From positions 1 through 62,151 of IMG/VR virus record IMGVR_UViG_3300049203_000084: a stretch of 62,151 nucleotides of DNA. One strand, given 5' to 3'. The stretch is from a virus. The notes below the pieces were generated by a model, which worked only from the letters and a program-made list of their open reading frames with translations, was not told the DNA's origin and ran no database searches. How positions within the stretch are numbered: position 1 is the stretch's first letter; the number at the start of each line of letters is the position of its first letter. The position numbers were made by a program, and so were the translations under genes. This document shows, piece by piece, positions 22,253 through 30,951 of this stretch.

Positions 22253-22515
22253 CAACGATGGCCGAGGTGCTGGCAGCCCACCGATATGATCCCGTCCGAG
22301 CGGTCTGCTCATGCAGCGACTTCGTGCAGGTGGGTCTCCGCTGTGATGCTCAGACACATCCTGAGCACCTTGCCGAGGTTCTGGAGGCCGCAGGTTTCGG
22401 TAACCTTCACGACGCCTGGGAAAAGGGCGGGGAGGCAGCCATCGAGCGCGAGCACACCTACGGGCGCGAGGAGAAGGCCAAGTTCTCCAACCCCTTTCCG
22501 GACCCAAGGGCATGA
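22249..22515 (+). CDS. Small protein of unknown function
   Basis: Eighty-eight residues; VCSCSD and a later Cys may bind metal. Typical actinophage filler gene with HPEHLAEVLEAAGF helix. Overlaps neighbours by 4 bases. Confidence 0.6.
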   Translation: MTTMAEVLAAHRYDPVRAVCSCSDFVQVGLRCDAQTHPEHLAEVLEAAGFGNLHDAWEKGGEAAIEREHTYGREEKAKFSNPFPDPRA

Positions 22516-22682
22516 GCCGGAAGAAGTGGCTGATCCTGTCCCTCGTGCTGCTCGCCGGAGCCATCGGCAGTGTGCTGATGCAGGTGGCCACCGGGTTCGA
22601 GGGTTCCTGGATCATGGCAACCTTCTGGCTCACCATCGGCTCGTTCATCTCCGGCCTGCTGTCGTTCAGCTCGCCGCTGTGA
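22512..22682 (+). CDS. Small two-helix membrane protein
   Basis: Fifty-six codons. Basic start MSRKKW then two hydrophobic helices (LILSLVLLAGAIGSVLMQV and a second ending SGLLSFSSPL). Last gene of the overlapping array. A role in the envelope is likely; superinfection exclusion is one option but untested. Confidence 0.6.
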   Translation: MSRKKWLILSLVLLAGAIGSVLMQVATGFEGSWIMATFWLTIGSFISGLLSFSSPL

Positions 22683-22755
22683 AGTCAATAGGAACCCGGA
22701 AAACTGTGCTTCCTCGCCCAATCTTGATGGAATCCTGAGCCTTTACTGGGCGTGT

Positions 22756-22770
22756 CTTGATGTTTCAACC
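22756..22770 (-). promoter_or_regulatory. Third GGTTGAA..TCAAG operator-like site
   Basis: Read on the minus strand this is GGTTGAAACATCAAG, one base away from the TTGAA-nn-TTCAA core of the repeats at 19301 and 19342. It lies about 100 bases upstream of the XRE regulator gene. Confidence 0.45.
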
Positions 22771-22867
22771 ATTAATAAGTGGCCTTACTACATTTTTTCT
22801 TGAATGTCATGTCATTTACAAACAAATCTCGCCTTTTCTCTACCAATTTGACTGAAAGGAACATACG

Positions 22868-23074
22868 ATGCTGTCACAGCAATTGGTTGACGTTCTCACC
22901 GGAGAGCGGAAGCGTCAGGGTCTCACCCAGAAAACAGTTGCCGAGCGAATGGGGAGGCATCCCCACTTCGTGCAAACAGTTGAATACAACAAGCGGGAAC
23001 CAAAGCTTTCAACCCTTGAACGTTATGCAGATGCGCTCGGGGTGACGCTGGAGGTCACCATCCAAACCGAGTAG
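22868..23074 (+). CDS. XRE-type helix-turn-helix regulator
   Basis: Sixty-eight residues forming a single Cro/CI-type DNA-binding domain: LTQKTVAERMGRHPHFVQTVE is the helix-turn-helix, and KLSTLERYADALGVTLEV is the typical last helix pair. The upstream 185-base gap is A+T-richer than its surroundings. The ATG follows GAAAGGAAC. It could bind the TTGAA/TTCAA sites nearby and at 19.3 kb, or the CTCGCGC family. Lysogeny control is possible, but no larger repressor is recognised. Confidence 0.8.
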   Translation: MLSQQLVDVLTGERKRQGLTQKTVAERMGRHPHFVQTVEYNKREPKLSTLERYADALGVTLEVTIQTE

Positions 23075-23098
23075 CACATCAGCAGGGGGACAGAAAGA

Positions 23099-23293
23099 GT
23101 GGAGCGTTTCGAGTCGGGTCAGTCAGTCTGGATTTCACCGGGGCTCAACGGTGAAACGGTCATCGAGGATGAGGCAGTGGTCCTCGATGACCTCGGGGAC
23201 GGTTACATCGTCCTCCAGGCAACTGAGCGGGTTCCATCCCACGGGATGGGCCATTTCGTTCAGGACATCGAGGTCTTGGCTATGATGAACTGA
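23099..23293 (+). CDS. Small protein after the XRE gene
   Basis: Sixty-four residues with GTG start (GACAGAAAGA upstream). Strand-rich (SGQSVWISPG, DDLGDGYIVLQ), like small SH3-type folds. Probably co-transcribed with the regulator; a strong terminator follows. Confidence 0.6.
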   Translation: MERFESGQSVWISPGLNGETVIEDEAVVLDDLGDGYIVLQATERVPSHGMGHFVQDIEVLAMMN

Positions 23294-23301
23294 CTTGGGG
23301 G

Positions 23302-23335
23302 AGGGCCGGGTGCTTGACGCATCCGGCCCTTTTTC
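23302..23335 (+). terminator. Strong terminator after regulator unit
   Basis: Arms agggccgg and ccggccct pair perfectly and are followed by TTTTTC. Confidence 0.9.
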
Positions 23336-23349
23336 ATGTCCGAAAGCTA

Positions 23350-23378
23350 TTGCACCCTCGCCGGTAGGTGTATAGACT
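23350..23378 (+). promoter_or_regulatory. Early promoter with operator-like spacer
   Basis: TTGCAC (23350-23355), 17 bases, TAGACT (23373-23378). The spacer has CCTCGCCGGTAGGTGT, the same family as at 21216. The leader ends GAGGAGCAACCA-GTG. Confidence 0.65.
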
Positions 23379-23431
23379 CATGTGTAATCCCACAGGGATA
23401 CACACCAACACCACACACTGAGGAGCAACCA

Positions 23432-23809
23432 GTGAGCATCCAGACCCTTTCCCGCAAAGTCCGTGAACTGACCCCCGAGGACGAGCTGATCGGCTCCCTC
23501 ACCAAGGAGCGCGTGAACCTGATGGTCCGCTACGCCGGAGCCTACGCGATGGACAACGGCGAGGCCGCAGGCCGTCACTGGCTGGCCTACGCGCTGGAGA
23601 CCGACATCCCCGAGCACGACTTCAGCCAGCTGTACCACTCCTTCATCCAGGCCCGTGAGACCGAGACCGTGTGCCTGGAGTTCTGGTACGGCGTGGCCAA
23701 CACCACCGAGAACCGCGAGCAGCTGCAGCGTGGCGCTGACATGACCATCGACCACTGCGTCATCCTCCTCGCCAACCGCCTGAGCACGCAGCTGGGGGTG
23801 GCACTGTGA
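23432..23809 (+). CDS. Protein of unknown function
   Basis: About 125 residues from a GTG with GAGGAGCAACCA in front. All-helical pattern (RKVRELTPEDELIGSL, DHCVILLANRLSTQ). First gene after the 23350 promoter. Confidence 0.6.
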   Translation: MSIQTLSRKVRELTPEDELIGSLTKERVNLMVRYAGAYAMDNGEAAGRHWLAYALETDIPEHDFSQLYHSFIQARETETVCLEFWYGVANTTENREQLQRGADMTIDHCVILLANRLSTQLGVAL

Positions 23810-24195
23810 AGATTCCATACCCGCAGATTCACCCCGCCGACATCCAGGCTGGAGACACCATCCTCTCCCAATGGTCAGGCACGGAGGCCACGAACTACTT
23901 TGAATGGACGGTGGAGGACACCAGCAAGCTTGAAGGCGGCAAGGAGGTCATCTACTACCTGATCGACCGGCCCAAGCCGGTGTTTCCCGAGGACTACGGC
24001 ACACTCATCATCGCCAAGAAGGTCCGGGGCATCGAGTTCCCCGAGGGCATCGTCCTTGCCCGCCAGCGCGGCGGCTACAGCGCGGCCTACCAAGGCCCGC
24101 AGTGGAAGTCCATCGACCAGCGTGTTGACGGTAAGGACAACCACGGGGAGCGCCAGATCGAGGACTGGGTGCTCGCCAAGGCGGTGCCAGCATGA
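23806..24195 (+). CDS. Protein of unknown function
   Basis: A 129-residue protein with GTG start overlapping the previous stop. Strand-rich; KPVFPEDYGTLIIAKKVRG in the middle. No family recognised. Confidence 0.6.
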   Translation: MKIPYPQIHPADIQAGDTILSQWSGTEATNYFEWTVEDTSKLEGGKEVIYYLIDRPKPVFPEDYGTLIIAKKVRGIEFPEGIVLARQRGGYSAAYQGPQWKSIDQRVDGKDNHGERQIEDWVLAKAVPA

Positions 24196-24347
24196 GGTTC
24201 ACACGCCGGACCTACCGCATCGCCATACGCCGAGCCATCCAGAAGGAATACGAGCTGTTCTGCCAGCCGGGAAACATCCACGGCTGGTACCTGCAACTGC
24301 TCCACACCGCTCGTTTGCAGGCCCGAAAGGACAGGGAGAGGCCATGA
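24192..24347 (+). CDS. Small basic protein
   Basis: Fifty-one codons, Arg-rich (MRFTRRTYRIAIRRAIQKEY), with an amphipathic helix. Overlaps both neighbours by 4 bases. May bind nucleic acid; unknown. Confidence 0.55.
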   Translation: MRFTRRTYRIAIRRAIQKEYELFCQPGNIHGWYLQLLHTARLQARKDRERP

Positions 24348-24535
24348 GCTGCACCCGCATCGAAATCACCGGCAATCTCATCGTTCACCATCCCATCCCC
24401 GAGTCCGTGGCCATGCCCGGTGTCATCGTCAACAACGTCTACTACTGCTCGTGCAACGGCTGCGGATTCTGCAAGGGCCGGGAAGCGGAATGCACCTGTG
24501 ACATCGACTGGGGCAAGCTTTACGGCCATGACTAA
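24344..24535 (+). CDS. Small Cys-rich protein
   Basis: Sixty-three residues. The stretch YYCSCNGCGFCKGREAEC and CTCDID gives seven Cys in the C-terminal half, a dense metal-binding or Fe-S-like cluster site. Overlaps neighbours. Confidence 0.6.
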   Translation: MSCTRIEITGNLIVHHPIPESVAMPGVIVNNVYYCSCNGCGFCKGREAECTCDIDWGKLYGHD

Positions 24536-24992
24536 GCAGACACCACAGCATCTCTTTTATTTGAAGGTGGAGCGCCGGGGAGACTGCCTGGAATGGACGG
24601 GTTACCGAAACCCCAAGGGCTACGGCAAGTTCAAACTGAATGGCAAGGTGCGAACTGCTACCCACGTTGTTTGGGAATGGGCACACGGACCACTGCCCGA
24701 GGGTAGGGAACTAGACCACAGATGCCACAACCATGCCTGTGTCAGACTCCGCCATCTGAGGCCGGTCACGCACAAGGAGAACATGGAGAACTTCAGGGGC
24801 GCAACGAAACGGAGCAAGTCAGGCGTCCGAGGGGTACACCAAGCTGGGAAGTCCTGGATAGCGCAAGTGACGCACCGCAGGGTGAATTATTACCTCGGGG
24901 TTTTCCCCACACCAGAACTAGCGGACGCAGCCGCGACAGCTAAACGCTTGGAACTTTTCACCCACAACGACGCAGACAGGAGGGCAGCCTGA
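24528..24992 (+). CDS. HNH endonuclease with AP2-like DNA-binding domain
   Basis: A 154-residue protein. N-terminal HNH core: CLEWTGYRNPKGYGKF, AHGPLPEGRELDHRCHN, CVRLRHLRPVTHKEN. The C-terminal region (SGVRGVHQAGKSWIAQV...YYLGVFPTPELADAA) is an AP2/ERF-type module. This HNH-AP2 pairing is the common design of phage homing endonucleases. The start overlaps the previous gene. Confidence 0.85.
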   Translation: MTKQTPQHLFYLKVERRGDCLEWTGYRNPKGYGKFKLNGKVRTATHVVWEWAHGPLPEGRELDHRCHNHACVRLRHLRPVTHKENMENFRGATKRSKSGVRGVHQAGKSWIAQVTHRRVNYYLGVFPTPELADAAATAKRLELFTHNDADRRAA

Positions 24993-26470
24993 TGGAACGG
25001 TTAGTGCCCCGCCCAGAACAAGAAGAAGCAATCCAGGAAGTTTTGGCACACAAGAGTCACCTTTGTAGAGGGGAGACTGGGGCAGGAAAAACACTGATTG
25101 GTGTGGAAGCCATACTCAGGTCTCGCGCCAAGATTGCCCTTGTTGTCTGCCCAGTAAATACGTTTTCCGGCTGGACCAAGACGTTCCTCCGGCAGTCGGG
25201 CGGCAAGGTCCGGCCCCGCGTGATCGACTCCAAGCTGAAGGCAGGCAAGCTGGCCTTCGAGGCGCTGGTGCAGCGCGAGCCCGGTGTCTACCTCGTGGGC
25301 TGGGAGAAGTTCAGGATGTACGACTGGTCCAACATGCCACTGGATTTCACCATCGTTGATGAGGTTCACCGCCAGCAGAACCGGAGAGCAGGCACACACG
25401 CCTCGGTAATGACTACCAAGCACTCGACCTACAAGCTGGCCCTGTCCGCCACCCCGTGGGGCAATCACATCCAGGGTTCATGGGCGACTATTCGATGGCT
25501 CTGGTATGGCAGGCATGACATTGTGGGCAAGAATGACAGTTTTTGGAATTTCGTCACGATGCACATGACCACCGAGCTGGACCGCTACAGCGGCAAGAAG
25601 GTTGTGGGGGAGCGGACGCCGGGGACCGTCTGGGCCTCGCTGCCGTCCAAGTCCTACTTCCCCTCGCCGTATCAGGACGAGCCTGTCATCCACGAGATTC
25701 TGGTGCCCCTGAAGCCGACGCAGCGCAAGCTCTATGACCGCTTCGAGCAGGAAGCCATCGTGTGGCTGGAGGAGCACCCGCTGGTGGCTGACCTCCCCGC
25801 CGTCATGCGCGTCCGGCTCCGGGAAATCTGCCTCGCCGTCCCGTCCATCCGGTTCGAGTGGCAACGCATCCCGGACAATGACCTGCTCGATGAGAACTTC
25901 AACTGGGACCGCTGGGAGATGGAGGAGCGGGAGACCGGCTGGTATGCCTACAAGGAGGTGGTGTACTTCGAGGACGATGCCTTCTCCACCAAGGCCGACG
26001 CCATGCTCGATGTCATCAGTGACCTCTACGCGGCAGGGCCGGTGCCGATCCTCGTGTTCACCCACTCGGCCAAGTTCGCCACCATGTTCACCAAGCAGCT
26101 GCAGGCCAAGGGCTACAAGGCCCTGCGGTTCACGGGCGGGATGCCCCGTGAGGAGCGGGAGTGGAAAAAGGAGAACTTCGGCAAAGAGTACGACATCATG
26201 GTGTCTTCCATCGCCACCGTAGGCGAGGGAACCGATGGTTTACAGGATGTATGCAACATCGAGTTCTGGGTCTCCCTCGAAGACAACAGGCTCCTCAACA
26301 CTCAGGCCAAGGGCAGGCTCTCGCGGCCCGGTCAGAAGAAAACCGTCCAGCGGTTCCTGTTCCTCGCGGAGAACACCGTCGAGGTCAGGCAGGCTGGCAA
26401 GCTCAAAGCGGACCAGGAACAGCTGGACGCATCGTTTACCCCTCTCGAAGAACTGGAGACAGCAGCATGA
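24992..26470 (+). CDS. SNF2-like DEAD/DEAH helicase
   Basis: A 492-residue superfamily 2 helicase. Motif I GETGAGKT (near 27), motif II DEVH, motif III SATPWG, and C-terminal motifs V/VI (VGEGTDGLQ, QAKGRLSRPGQ) are all clear. It would remodel DNA or protein-DNA complexes during replication/recombination. It starts exactly at the stop of the HNH gene, which may have inserted in front of it. Confidence 0.9.
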   Translation: MERLVPRPEQEEAIQEVLAHKSHLCRGETGAGKTLIGVEAILRSRAKIALVVCPVNTFSGWTKTFLRQSGGKVRPRVIDSKLKAGKLAFEALVQREPGVYLVGWEKFRMYDWSNMPLDFTIVDEVHRQQNRRAGTHASVMTTKHSTYKLALSATPWGNHIQGSWATIRWLWYGRHDIVGKNDSFWNFVTMHMTTELDRYSGKKVVGERTPGTVWASLPSKSYFPSPYQDEPVIHEILVPLKPTQRKLYDRFEQEAIVWLEEHPLVADLPAVMRVRLREICLAVPSIRFEWQRIPDNDLLDENFNWDRWEMEERETGWYAYKEVVYFEDDAFSTKADAMLDVISDLYAAGPVPILVFTHSAKFATMFTKQLQAKGYKALRFTGGMPREEREWKKENFGKEYDIMVSSIATVGEGTDGLQDVCNIEFWVSLEDNRLLNTQAKGRLSRPGQKKTVQRFLFLAENTVEVRQAGKLKADQEQLDASFTPLEELETAA

Positions 26471-26997
26471 AATCCCTCAACGAATACCAGCAGCAGGCAA
26501 TGTCCACCGCCATCTTCCCTGTGGACCGGAGCCTGGACTACACCGTCCTCGGCCTCTGCTCCGAGGTGGGCGAGCTGGCCGAGGCATGGCTGGACAACAG
26601 CAAAGGCTACCCCGAGGTGGCTGCCGAGGCGGGTGACTGCTACTGGTACTCCGCTGCCATCGCAGACACGCTCGAAATCCGTTTGGAGAAGGTGGTCGAG
26701 CTTTACAACGGCCCCGAGGTCTCCGGCCAACTGATTGGCAACTTCATCATCGACCTGACCCGCGTATCAGGGAACCTCGCCGGACTGGTCAAGAAGGCCA
26801 TTCGGGATGATGGTGGGCACTTCACGCAGGAGAAGGAAGCCAAGGCCATCTACTTCCTGGGCCGCACCATCCTCCTCTTGGACAAGATCACACAACAGCT
26901 CGGCACCAGCCGGTACGCCGTGATGAACGACAACTTGGACAAGCTCGCAGACCGCAAGCAGCGCGGTGTGCTTCAAGGATCAGGAGACAACCGGTAA
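26467..26997 (+). CDS. MazG-like nucleotide pyrophosphohydrolase
   Basis: A 176-residue protein with the MazG metal site LCSEVGELAEAW (ExxE) followed by EAGDCYWY (ExxD). Phage MazG proteins hydrolyse (d)NTPs or alarmone-type nucleotides and shape the nucleotide pool. It overlaps the helicase by 4 bases. Confidence 0.85.
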   Translation: MKSLNEYQQQAMSTAIFPVDRSLDYTVLGLCSEVGELAEAWLDNSKGYPEVAAEAGDCYWYSAAIADTLEIRLEKVVELYNGPEVSGQLIGNFIIDLTRVSGNLAGLVKKAIRDDGGHFTQEKEAKAIYFLGRTILLLDKITQQLGTSRYAVMNDNLDKLADRKQRGVLQGSGDNR

Positions 26998-27251
26998 TGA
27001 GCAAGCGGACAACGGCGTCCCTCCTCTGGGAGCGGCAGGCCACCTACAACAAGCGCATGAGCAGCATCGAGCGGCTGACCACAGCTGCACAGGACTACAC
27101 CTTCCCGGCAGGGCAGGCGCAGGCAGGAATCCAGCTGGCCACCGTCGAGGTGCCGTGGCTCCTGGCGGAAATTGAACGGCTGAAGCTGAATCTGAAGGAC
27201 CACATCAATGACATCGAGCACCCCACCCATACGGTGGCTTCGGTCGCATGA
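26997..27251 (+). CDS. Small helical protein of unknown function
   Basis: Eighty-four residues, helical; overlaps the MazG stop. C-terminal helix PWLLAEIERLKLNLKDHIND is amphipathic. Confidence 0.6.
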   Translation: MSKRTTASLLWERQATYNKRMSSIERLTTAAQDYTFPAGQAQAGIQLATVEVPWLLAEIERLKLNLKDHINDIEHPTHTVASVA

Positions 27252-27546
27252 CCCCGAGGCCCGCCCGCTCGGCTGCAACGGCAAGTACGGCTCTGGTGGA
27301 GCCCGCAGACATCACCGCAGAGGCGAGCCTGTGTGTGCCAAGTGCAAGGCCAGTGACAACCACTATCGCCGCGAGAAGCGCCGGGGACAGCGGCTGGCAA
27401 GGCGGAAGGCACCATGTGGCACACCAGAGGCAGCACGGCGTCACAGGCACCAAGGGGAGCCCGTGGACATGGCCTGCAAGCTCGCAGACGCAGAAGCAGC
27501 TCGGGCATACCGGGCCGCACGCAAACAATCCGTGAAAAACCATTGA
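27208..27546 (+). CDS. Small basic Cys-containing protein
   Basis: A 112-residue, very basic protein. LGCNGKYGSGGARRHHRRGE followed by CAKCK and a second unit PCGTPEAARRHRHQGE are two copies of the C-G-T/R-R-H-x-R-G-E motif seen in many small actinophage proteins. It overlaps the upstream gene by 44 bases. Likely nucleic-acid binding. Confidence 0.6.
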   Translation: MTSSTPPIRWLRSHDPEARPLGCNGKYGSGGARRHHRRGEPVCAKCKASDNHYRREKRRGQRLARRKAPCGTPEAARRHRHQGEPVDMACKLADAEAARAYRAARKQSVKNH

Positions 27547-27572
27547 CAGCTTTGCGCGTGGGTCTATAGATT
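27543..27572 (+). promoter_or_regulatory. Early promoter with operator-like spacer
   Basis: TTGACA (27543-27548) and TAGATT (27567-27572), or TATAGA two bases earlier. The spacer contains CTTTGCGCGTGGGT, matching the operator-like family. It overlaps the end of the 27208 gene. Confidence 0.65.
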
Positions 27573-27624
27573 TGTCCTGTAGCACTCCACAAATAAAAAC
27601 CACACACTGCACAAGGAGCACATT

Positions 27625-27765
27625 ATGAGCAAGCGCAACGCACTCGCAGAAGTTATCCGATACTCACGCGGTGAGGACGCCAGCGTGCGGCCCAGTGAGC
27701 AGGACTTCACCACTGCCGATGCCATTCTGGCTGAGGGCTACGCACAGACCACGAACAACAAGTAA
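27625..27765 (+). CDS. Small protein of unknown function
   Basis: Forty-six codons, MSKRNALAEVIRYSRGED..., behind AAGGAGCACATT in a CACACA-type leader directly after the 27543 promoter. Ends QTTNNK. Confidence 0.6.
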   Translation: MSKRNALAEVIRYSRGEDASVRPSEQDFTTADAILAEGYAQTTNNK

Positions 27766-27779
27766 CCAAGGAGCATCCA

Positions 27780-28202
27780 ATGTCACCCCTGAACCTCACC
27801 GTCGATTCCCCGGCCCCGGTTGTCACCAAGCCCGCCGTCTCCGAAAACCTCCTGGAGCTGCTGGCCGAGCAGGCGCTGGAAGCCCAGCAGGAAGCCGACA
27901 AGGCCGCAACCGCCGCCAAGGCAGCCACCGAGAAGTTTCGCAAGGCCCTCGAAGCAGCTGGCAAGCTGGACGCGGACACCAAGGTTGTCGGCATCGTCCG
28001 CACCACCATCTTCCCCACGGCCCGGTTCAACGAGGACTTGGCCCGTGGCCTCCTCACCAAGAAGCTCCAGAAGGAGTGCGAGAAGACCGTCCTGGACTCG
28101 GCACTGGTCAAGGCCAAGGTCTCCCCGGAGCAGTACAAGCAGATGCAGGCCGTGACCGGCATGACCCTGAAGCTCTCCATCGACAAGGAGCAGGTCTCCT
28201 AG
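27780..28202 (+). CDS. Helical protein of unknown function
   Basis: A 140-residue protein with an Ala/Glu/Lys coiled coil (about 25-65). AAGGAGCATCCA precedes ATG. The C-terminal part is globular. No family recognised. Confidence 0.6.
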   Translation: MSPLNLTVDSPAPVVTKPAVSENLLELLAEQALEAQQEADKAATAAKAATEKFRKALEAAGKLDADTKVVGIVRTTIFPTARFNEDLARGLLTKKLQKECEKTVLDSALVKAKVSPEQYKQMQAVTGMTLKLSIDKEQVS

Positions 28203-28265
28203 CTTTCGGCTCCGATTACTCAGTAGCTACTTTTCATCCACATATCAGTAAAGCAGGAGCACACC

Positions 28266-28640
28266 ATGAACCCCACCGTCACCAAAGAGCAGGCGTGGAC
28301 CATCTTCCACGCCGACAAGATGGGCTGGCGCGAGCAGGCTGATTCAGCCCTGAAGAACATGACCGGCCCGGAGCAGCAGGCCTATCAGGTCCACGCCGAA
28401 GAGTTCGAGCTGGCGCTGGCCAAGCTCGGCATCGAGGCCCAGAACGAGGGCGCGGCCATCTGGGCCGACAACCCCAACACCCAGTTCGTGCTGGAGAACA
28501 CCAAGCCGTATGACCTGACCGCAGACCAATACTGCGCCATCATCCAGCTGTTCAAGGGCTCCAAGTTCGAGCGTCTGCATCTATCGGCCATGTTCCGCGT
28601 CCAGAACGCTGAACTCCTCCTGGAACTGGTGAAGCCATGA
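28266..28640 (+). CDS. Protein of unknown function
   Basis: A 124-residue helical protein; starts MNPTVTKEQAWTIF after CAGGAGCACACC. Overlaps the next gene by 4 bases. Confidence 0.6.
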   Translation: MNPTVTKEQAWTIFHADKMGWREQADSALKNMTGPEQQAYQVHAEEFELALAKLGIEAQNEGAAIWADNPNTQFVLENTKPYDLTADQYCAIIQLFKGSKFERLHLSAMFRVQNAELLLELVKP

Positions 28641-29002
28641 ACAAGATCGAATCAGCCCACGACGTATTCTGGCTGGCCCGGTACGCCCACAACACCCTCG
28701 ACCCGCTGTTCAAGGCAGCCAAGCAGTACGATCCCACCATCCAGTGGAGCATCGAGCTGACCTTTGCCGATAAGGACTCCCAGTACGCCAAGAGCAACCA
28801 CGTCACACTCAGGGCACACTGGGCACGGGAACAGCCGATCATGCTCTTTCAGGTTCCCCACCTCTACGACAAGGGGGGCGTGGACGGTGCGGCAGCCAAG
28901 CTGCAGGCCTGGATCGACGCCGAGCAGGCCAAGCTGGAGGCCGCTCACGACGCCGCTGTCTCCTACTCCATCTCGACCGTGGAAACGGGTATCGCGGCAT
29001 GA
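28637..29002 (+). CDS. Protein of unknown function
   Basis: A 121-residue protein, mixed alpha/beta by pattern, with a helical C-terminus (AKLQAWIDAEQAKLEAAHD). Overlaps neighbours by 4 bases. Confidence 0.6.
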   Translation: MNKIESAHDVFWLARYAHNTLDPLFKAAKQYDPTIQWSIELTFADKDSQYAKSNHVTLRAHWAREQPIMLFQVPHLYDKGGVDGAAAKLQAWIDAEQAKLEAAHDAAVSYSISTVETGIAA

Positions 29003-29286
29003 GCAAGTCCAAGGCGTTCCTCCAGCTGATCGCAGACAACCCACCACCTTGCAAGACCATCGGTGACCCCGAGCTGTTCTTCCCGAGCTACGCCGAGGGG
29101 AACGAGTTTCAGGTCAAGCAGGCCAAGGCAGTGTGCCGGAAATGCCCGCTCACCACCCAGCTTGGCTGCCTGGAGTTCGCCTTGGACACCGATGACCAGT
29201 TCGCAGTGCTCGGCGGCACCACCCCCGCCGAGCGCACCATCATCAAACGCCGCCGAGAAGCACAAGAAGGGAGGCTGGCAGCATGA
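28999..29286 (+). CDS. WhiB-family Fe-S regulator
   Basis: Ninety-five residues with the four Cys of WhiB proteins (PPPCKTIGDPELFF, then VCRKCPLTTQLGC) that hold a [4Fe-4S] cluster, followed by the turn VLGGTTPAERTIIKRR equivalent to the G-V/I-W-G-G loop and basic DNA-contact segment. WhiB-like genes are known in actinophages, where they change host transcription and can block superinfection. It is limited to Actinobacteria and their phages, so it supports the host class. Confidence 0.88.
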   Translation: MSKSKAFLQLIADNPPPCKTIGDPELFFPSYAEGNEFQVKQAKAVCRKCPLTTQLGCLEFALDTDDQFAVLGGTTPAERTIIKRRREAQEGRLAA

Positions 29287-30074
29287 CCACGACAGCACTG
29301 GAGACGTTCACCGAGGCGGATGTCACGGCAGCGTTCACCAAGGGCTTCACCCGGCAGTCCGAGCGCGACAAGCAGGTCAAGATCGGGCCGTCAGAAATCG
29401 GCGGCTGCACCTACTGCGTCGGCTACACGATGGCCTCGAAGCTCTGCGAGATGCCCAGCCGGGATGACGGCTTCGGCTACGCCGCCTGGATCGGGACGAT
29501 GGCCCACTTCTGGCTGGAGCAGAATCTGGTGCTGGAGCACCCCGTCACCGGGGAACCGCTGGACACCCTGCGCGAGCACAAGGTGAGCGTGTTCGACATC
29601 CCGGACTACGGCACCATCAAGGGCCACCTGGACATCTACACCCCGGCCTTCCGGGAGACGGGCGACTACAAGTTCCCCGGCAAGTATTCGCTGGAGAAGC
29701 TGCAGACCTCGCTGGCCAAGCGCCGCAGGGCTCTGAACGCTGGAGACCTGGAGGAGGCAGCCAAGTACGGCCCCAGCCTCCAGTACCGCTACCAGCAGCA
29801 GCTGTACGCCCACGGACTCATCCAGCTGGGCTACGAGGTGGAGCGGTGCCGCATCATCTTCCTTCCCCGGCACACGAACGACATCCGCGATGTCATCCAC
29901 TGGGTGGAGCCCTACCAGCCCGAGATGGTGGAGAAGGCTTTGGCCCGCACCATCCTCATCTGGGAGTACGTTCAGGCAGGCCAGCTGGGCGAACTGCCTT
30001 CGGATGATGACTGCTACTCCTGCGACCGCGTGGGCCGTGGCGACCTGACCAACTACAACGAAACACTCAACTAG
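29283..30074 (+). CDS. Cas4/RecB-like exonuclease
   Basis: A 263-residue PD-(D/E)XK nuclease. GHLDIY and GDYKF supply the active-site D...D/E-x-K; YRYQQQLYAHGLIQLGY is the typical QxxxY helix. Cys pairs at the N-terminal (GGCTYCVGY) and C-terminal (DCYSCDRVG) ends suit a Fe-S cluster. It probably makes ssDNA ends for recombination with the ATPase and ssDNA-binding protein that follow. Confidence 0.85.
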   Translation: MTTTALETFTEADVTAAFTKGFTRQSERDKQVKIGPSEIGGCTYCVGYTMASKLCEMPSRDDGFGYAAWIGTMAHFWLEQNLVLEHPVTGEPLDTLREHKVSVFDIPDYGTIKGHLDIYTPAFRETGDYKFPGKYSLEKLQTSLAKRRRALNAGDLEEAAKYGPSLQYRYQQQLYAHGLIQLGYEVERCRIIFLPRHTNDIRDVIHWVEPYQPEMVEKALARTILIWEYVQAGQLGELPSDDDCYSCDRVGRGDLTNYNETLN

Positions 30075-30083
30075 GAGAACATC

Positions 30084-30941
30084 ATGACAACCACAGACAT
30101 TGACCCCGATGAGGCCCTGGCAGCCCTTGCAGCCGAGGCTGAGGCAGCCGAAGAGAAGCCCGTCAAGAAGGCCGTGGCCAAGAAGCCCGCTCCCACCAAG
30201 GACTTGTTCGACCTGTCCAGTATCCCCGGCGTCAGCATCGGCGCACCGCGCGAGATGACCTCCAAGTTCAGCATGATGCTGTACGGCGGCAAGGGCGTCG
30301 GCAAGACCTCGCTGCTGGGTGATTGCGCCAACGTCCCGGCATGGGCTCCCATCCTCATCCTCGCCACCGAGGACGGCTCCAGTGTGCTCCACCGGGACTA
30401 CGCCGACAACCCGCTGGTGCGCGTGGTGAACATCGAGGACTGGGCTACTGCGGCCCCGCTGATCCAGGCAGTGGCCGAGAACGAGACCATCTACAAGACG
30501 GTGGCCATCGACACCCTGCCCGAGCTGCAGGAAATCAACAAGCTGCACATCACCAACGAGGGCCAGAACGAAATGCGCATCCAGGACTGGGGCACGCTGG
30601 CGGACAACACCATCAACGTGGTCAAGATGCTGCACCGCTCGCCCTACGTCAACGTCATCTTCACGGCCCACGTCGAAAAGGTCCAGGACGACGCAGGCAA
30701 GGTGCTGTACTCGCCCTACCTGCTGGGCAAGAAGTCCCTGCAGGAGGCCATGAAGCCCATCGACATCGTGGCCTACCTCGCCGTCGTGCAGGACAAGAGC
30801 ACCAAGGAAAGCATTCGTGTGCTCCAGGTCCACCCCGATGGCAAGTTCGACGCCTCGGACCGCTCCGGCAAGCTGCAGGGGCAGTACGTCGATCCCCACA
30901 TGATCGACCTCTACACGGATTTGATGGCCGAAAACCAGTGA
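30084..30941 (+). CDS. RecA-like (Sak4-type) recombination ATPase
   Basis: A 285-residue protein with Walker A YGGKGVGKTS near residue 75 and a Walker B-type TVAIDTLPEL. The Ala/Lys-rich N-terminal tail (about 1-45) is probably disordered. Its place between nuclease and ssDNA-binding protein fits a phage single-strand annealing or strand-exchange set. Confidence 0.8.
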   Translation: MTTTDIDPDEALAALAAEAEAAEEKPVKKAVAKKPAPTKDLFDLSSIPGVSIGAPREMTSKFSMMLYGGKGVGKTSLLGDCANVPAWAPILILATEDGSSVLHRDYADNPLVRVVNIEDWATAAPLIQAVAENETIYKTVAIDTLPELQEINKLHITNEGQNEMRIQDWGTLADNTINVVKMLHRSPYVNVIFTAHVEKVQDDAGKVLYSPYLLGKKSLQEAMKPIDIVAYLAVVQDKSTKESIRVLQVHPDGKFDASDRSGKLQGQYVDPHMIDLYTDLMAENQ

Positions 30942-30951
30942 CACCCAACGA

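Noticed and set aside
29391-30944. 517-codon minus-strand frame over nuclease and ATPase genes
   Set aside because: Antisense shadow; spans two well-supported plus-strand genes.
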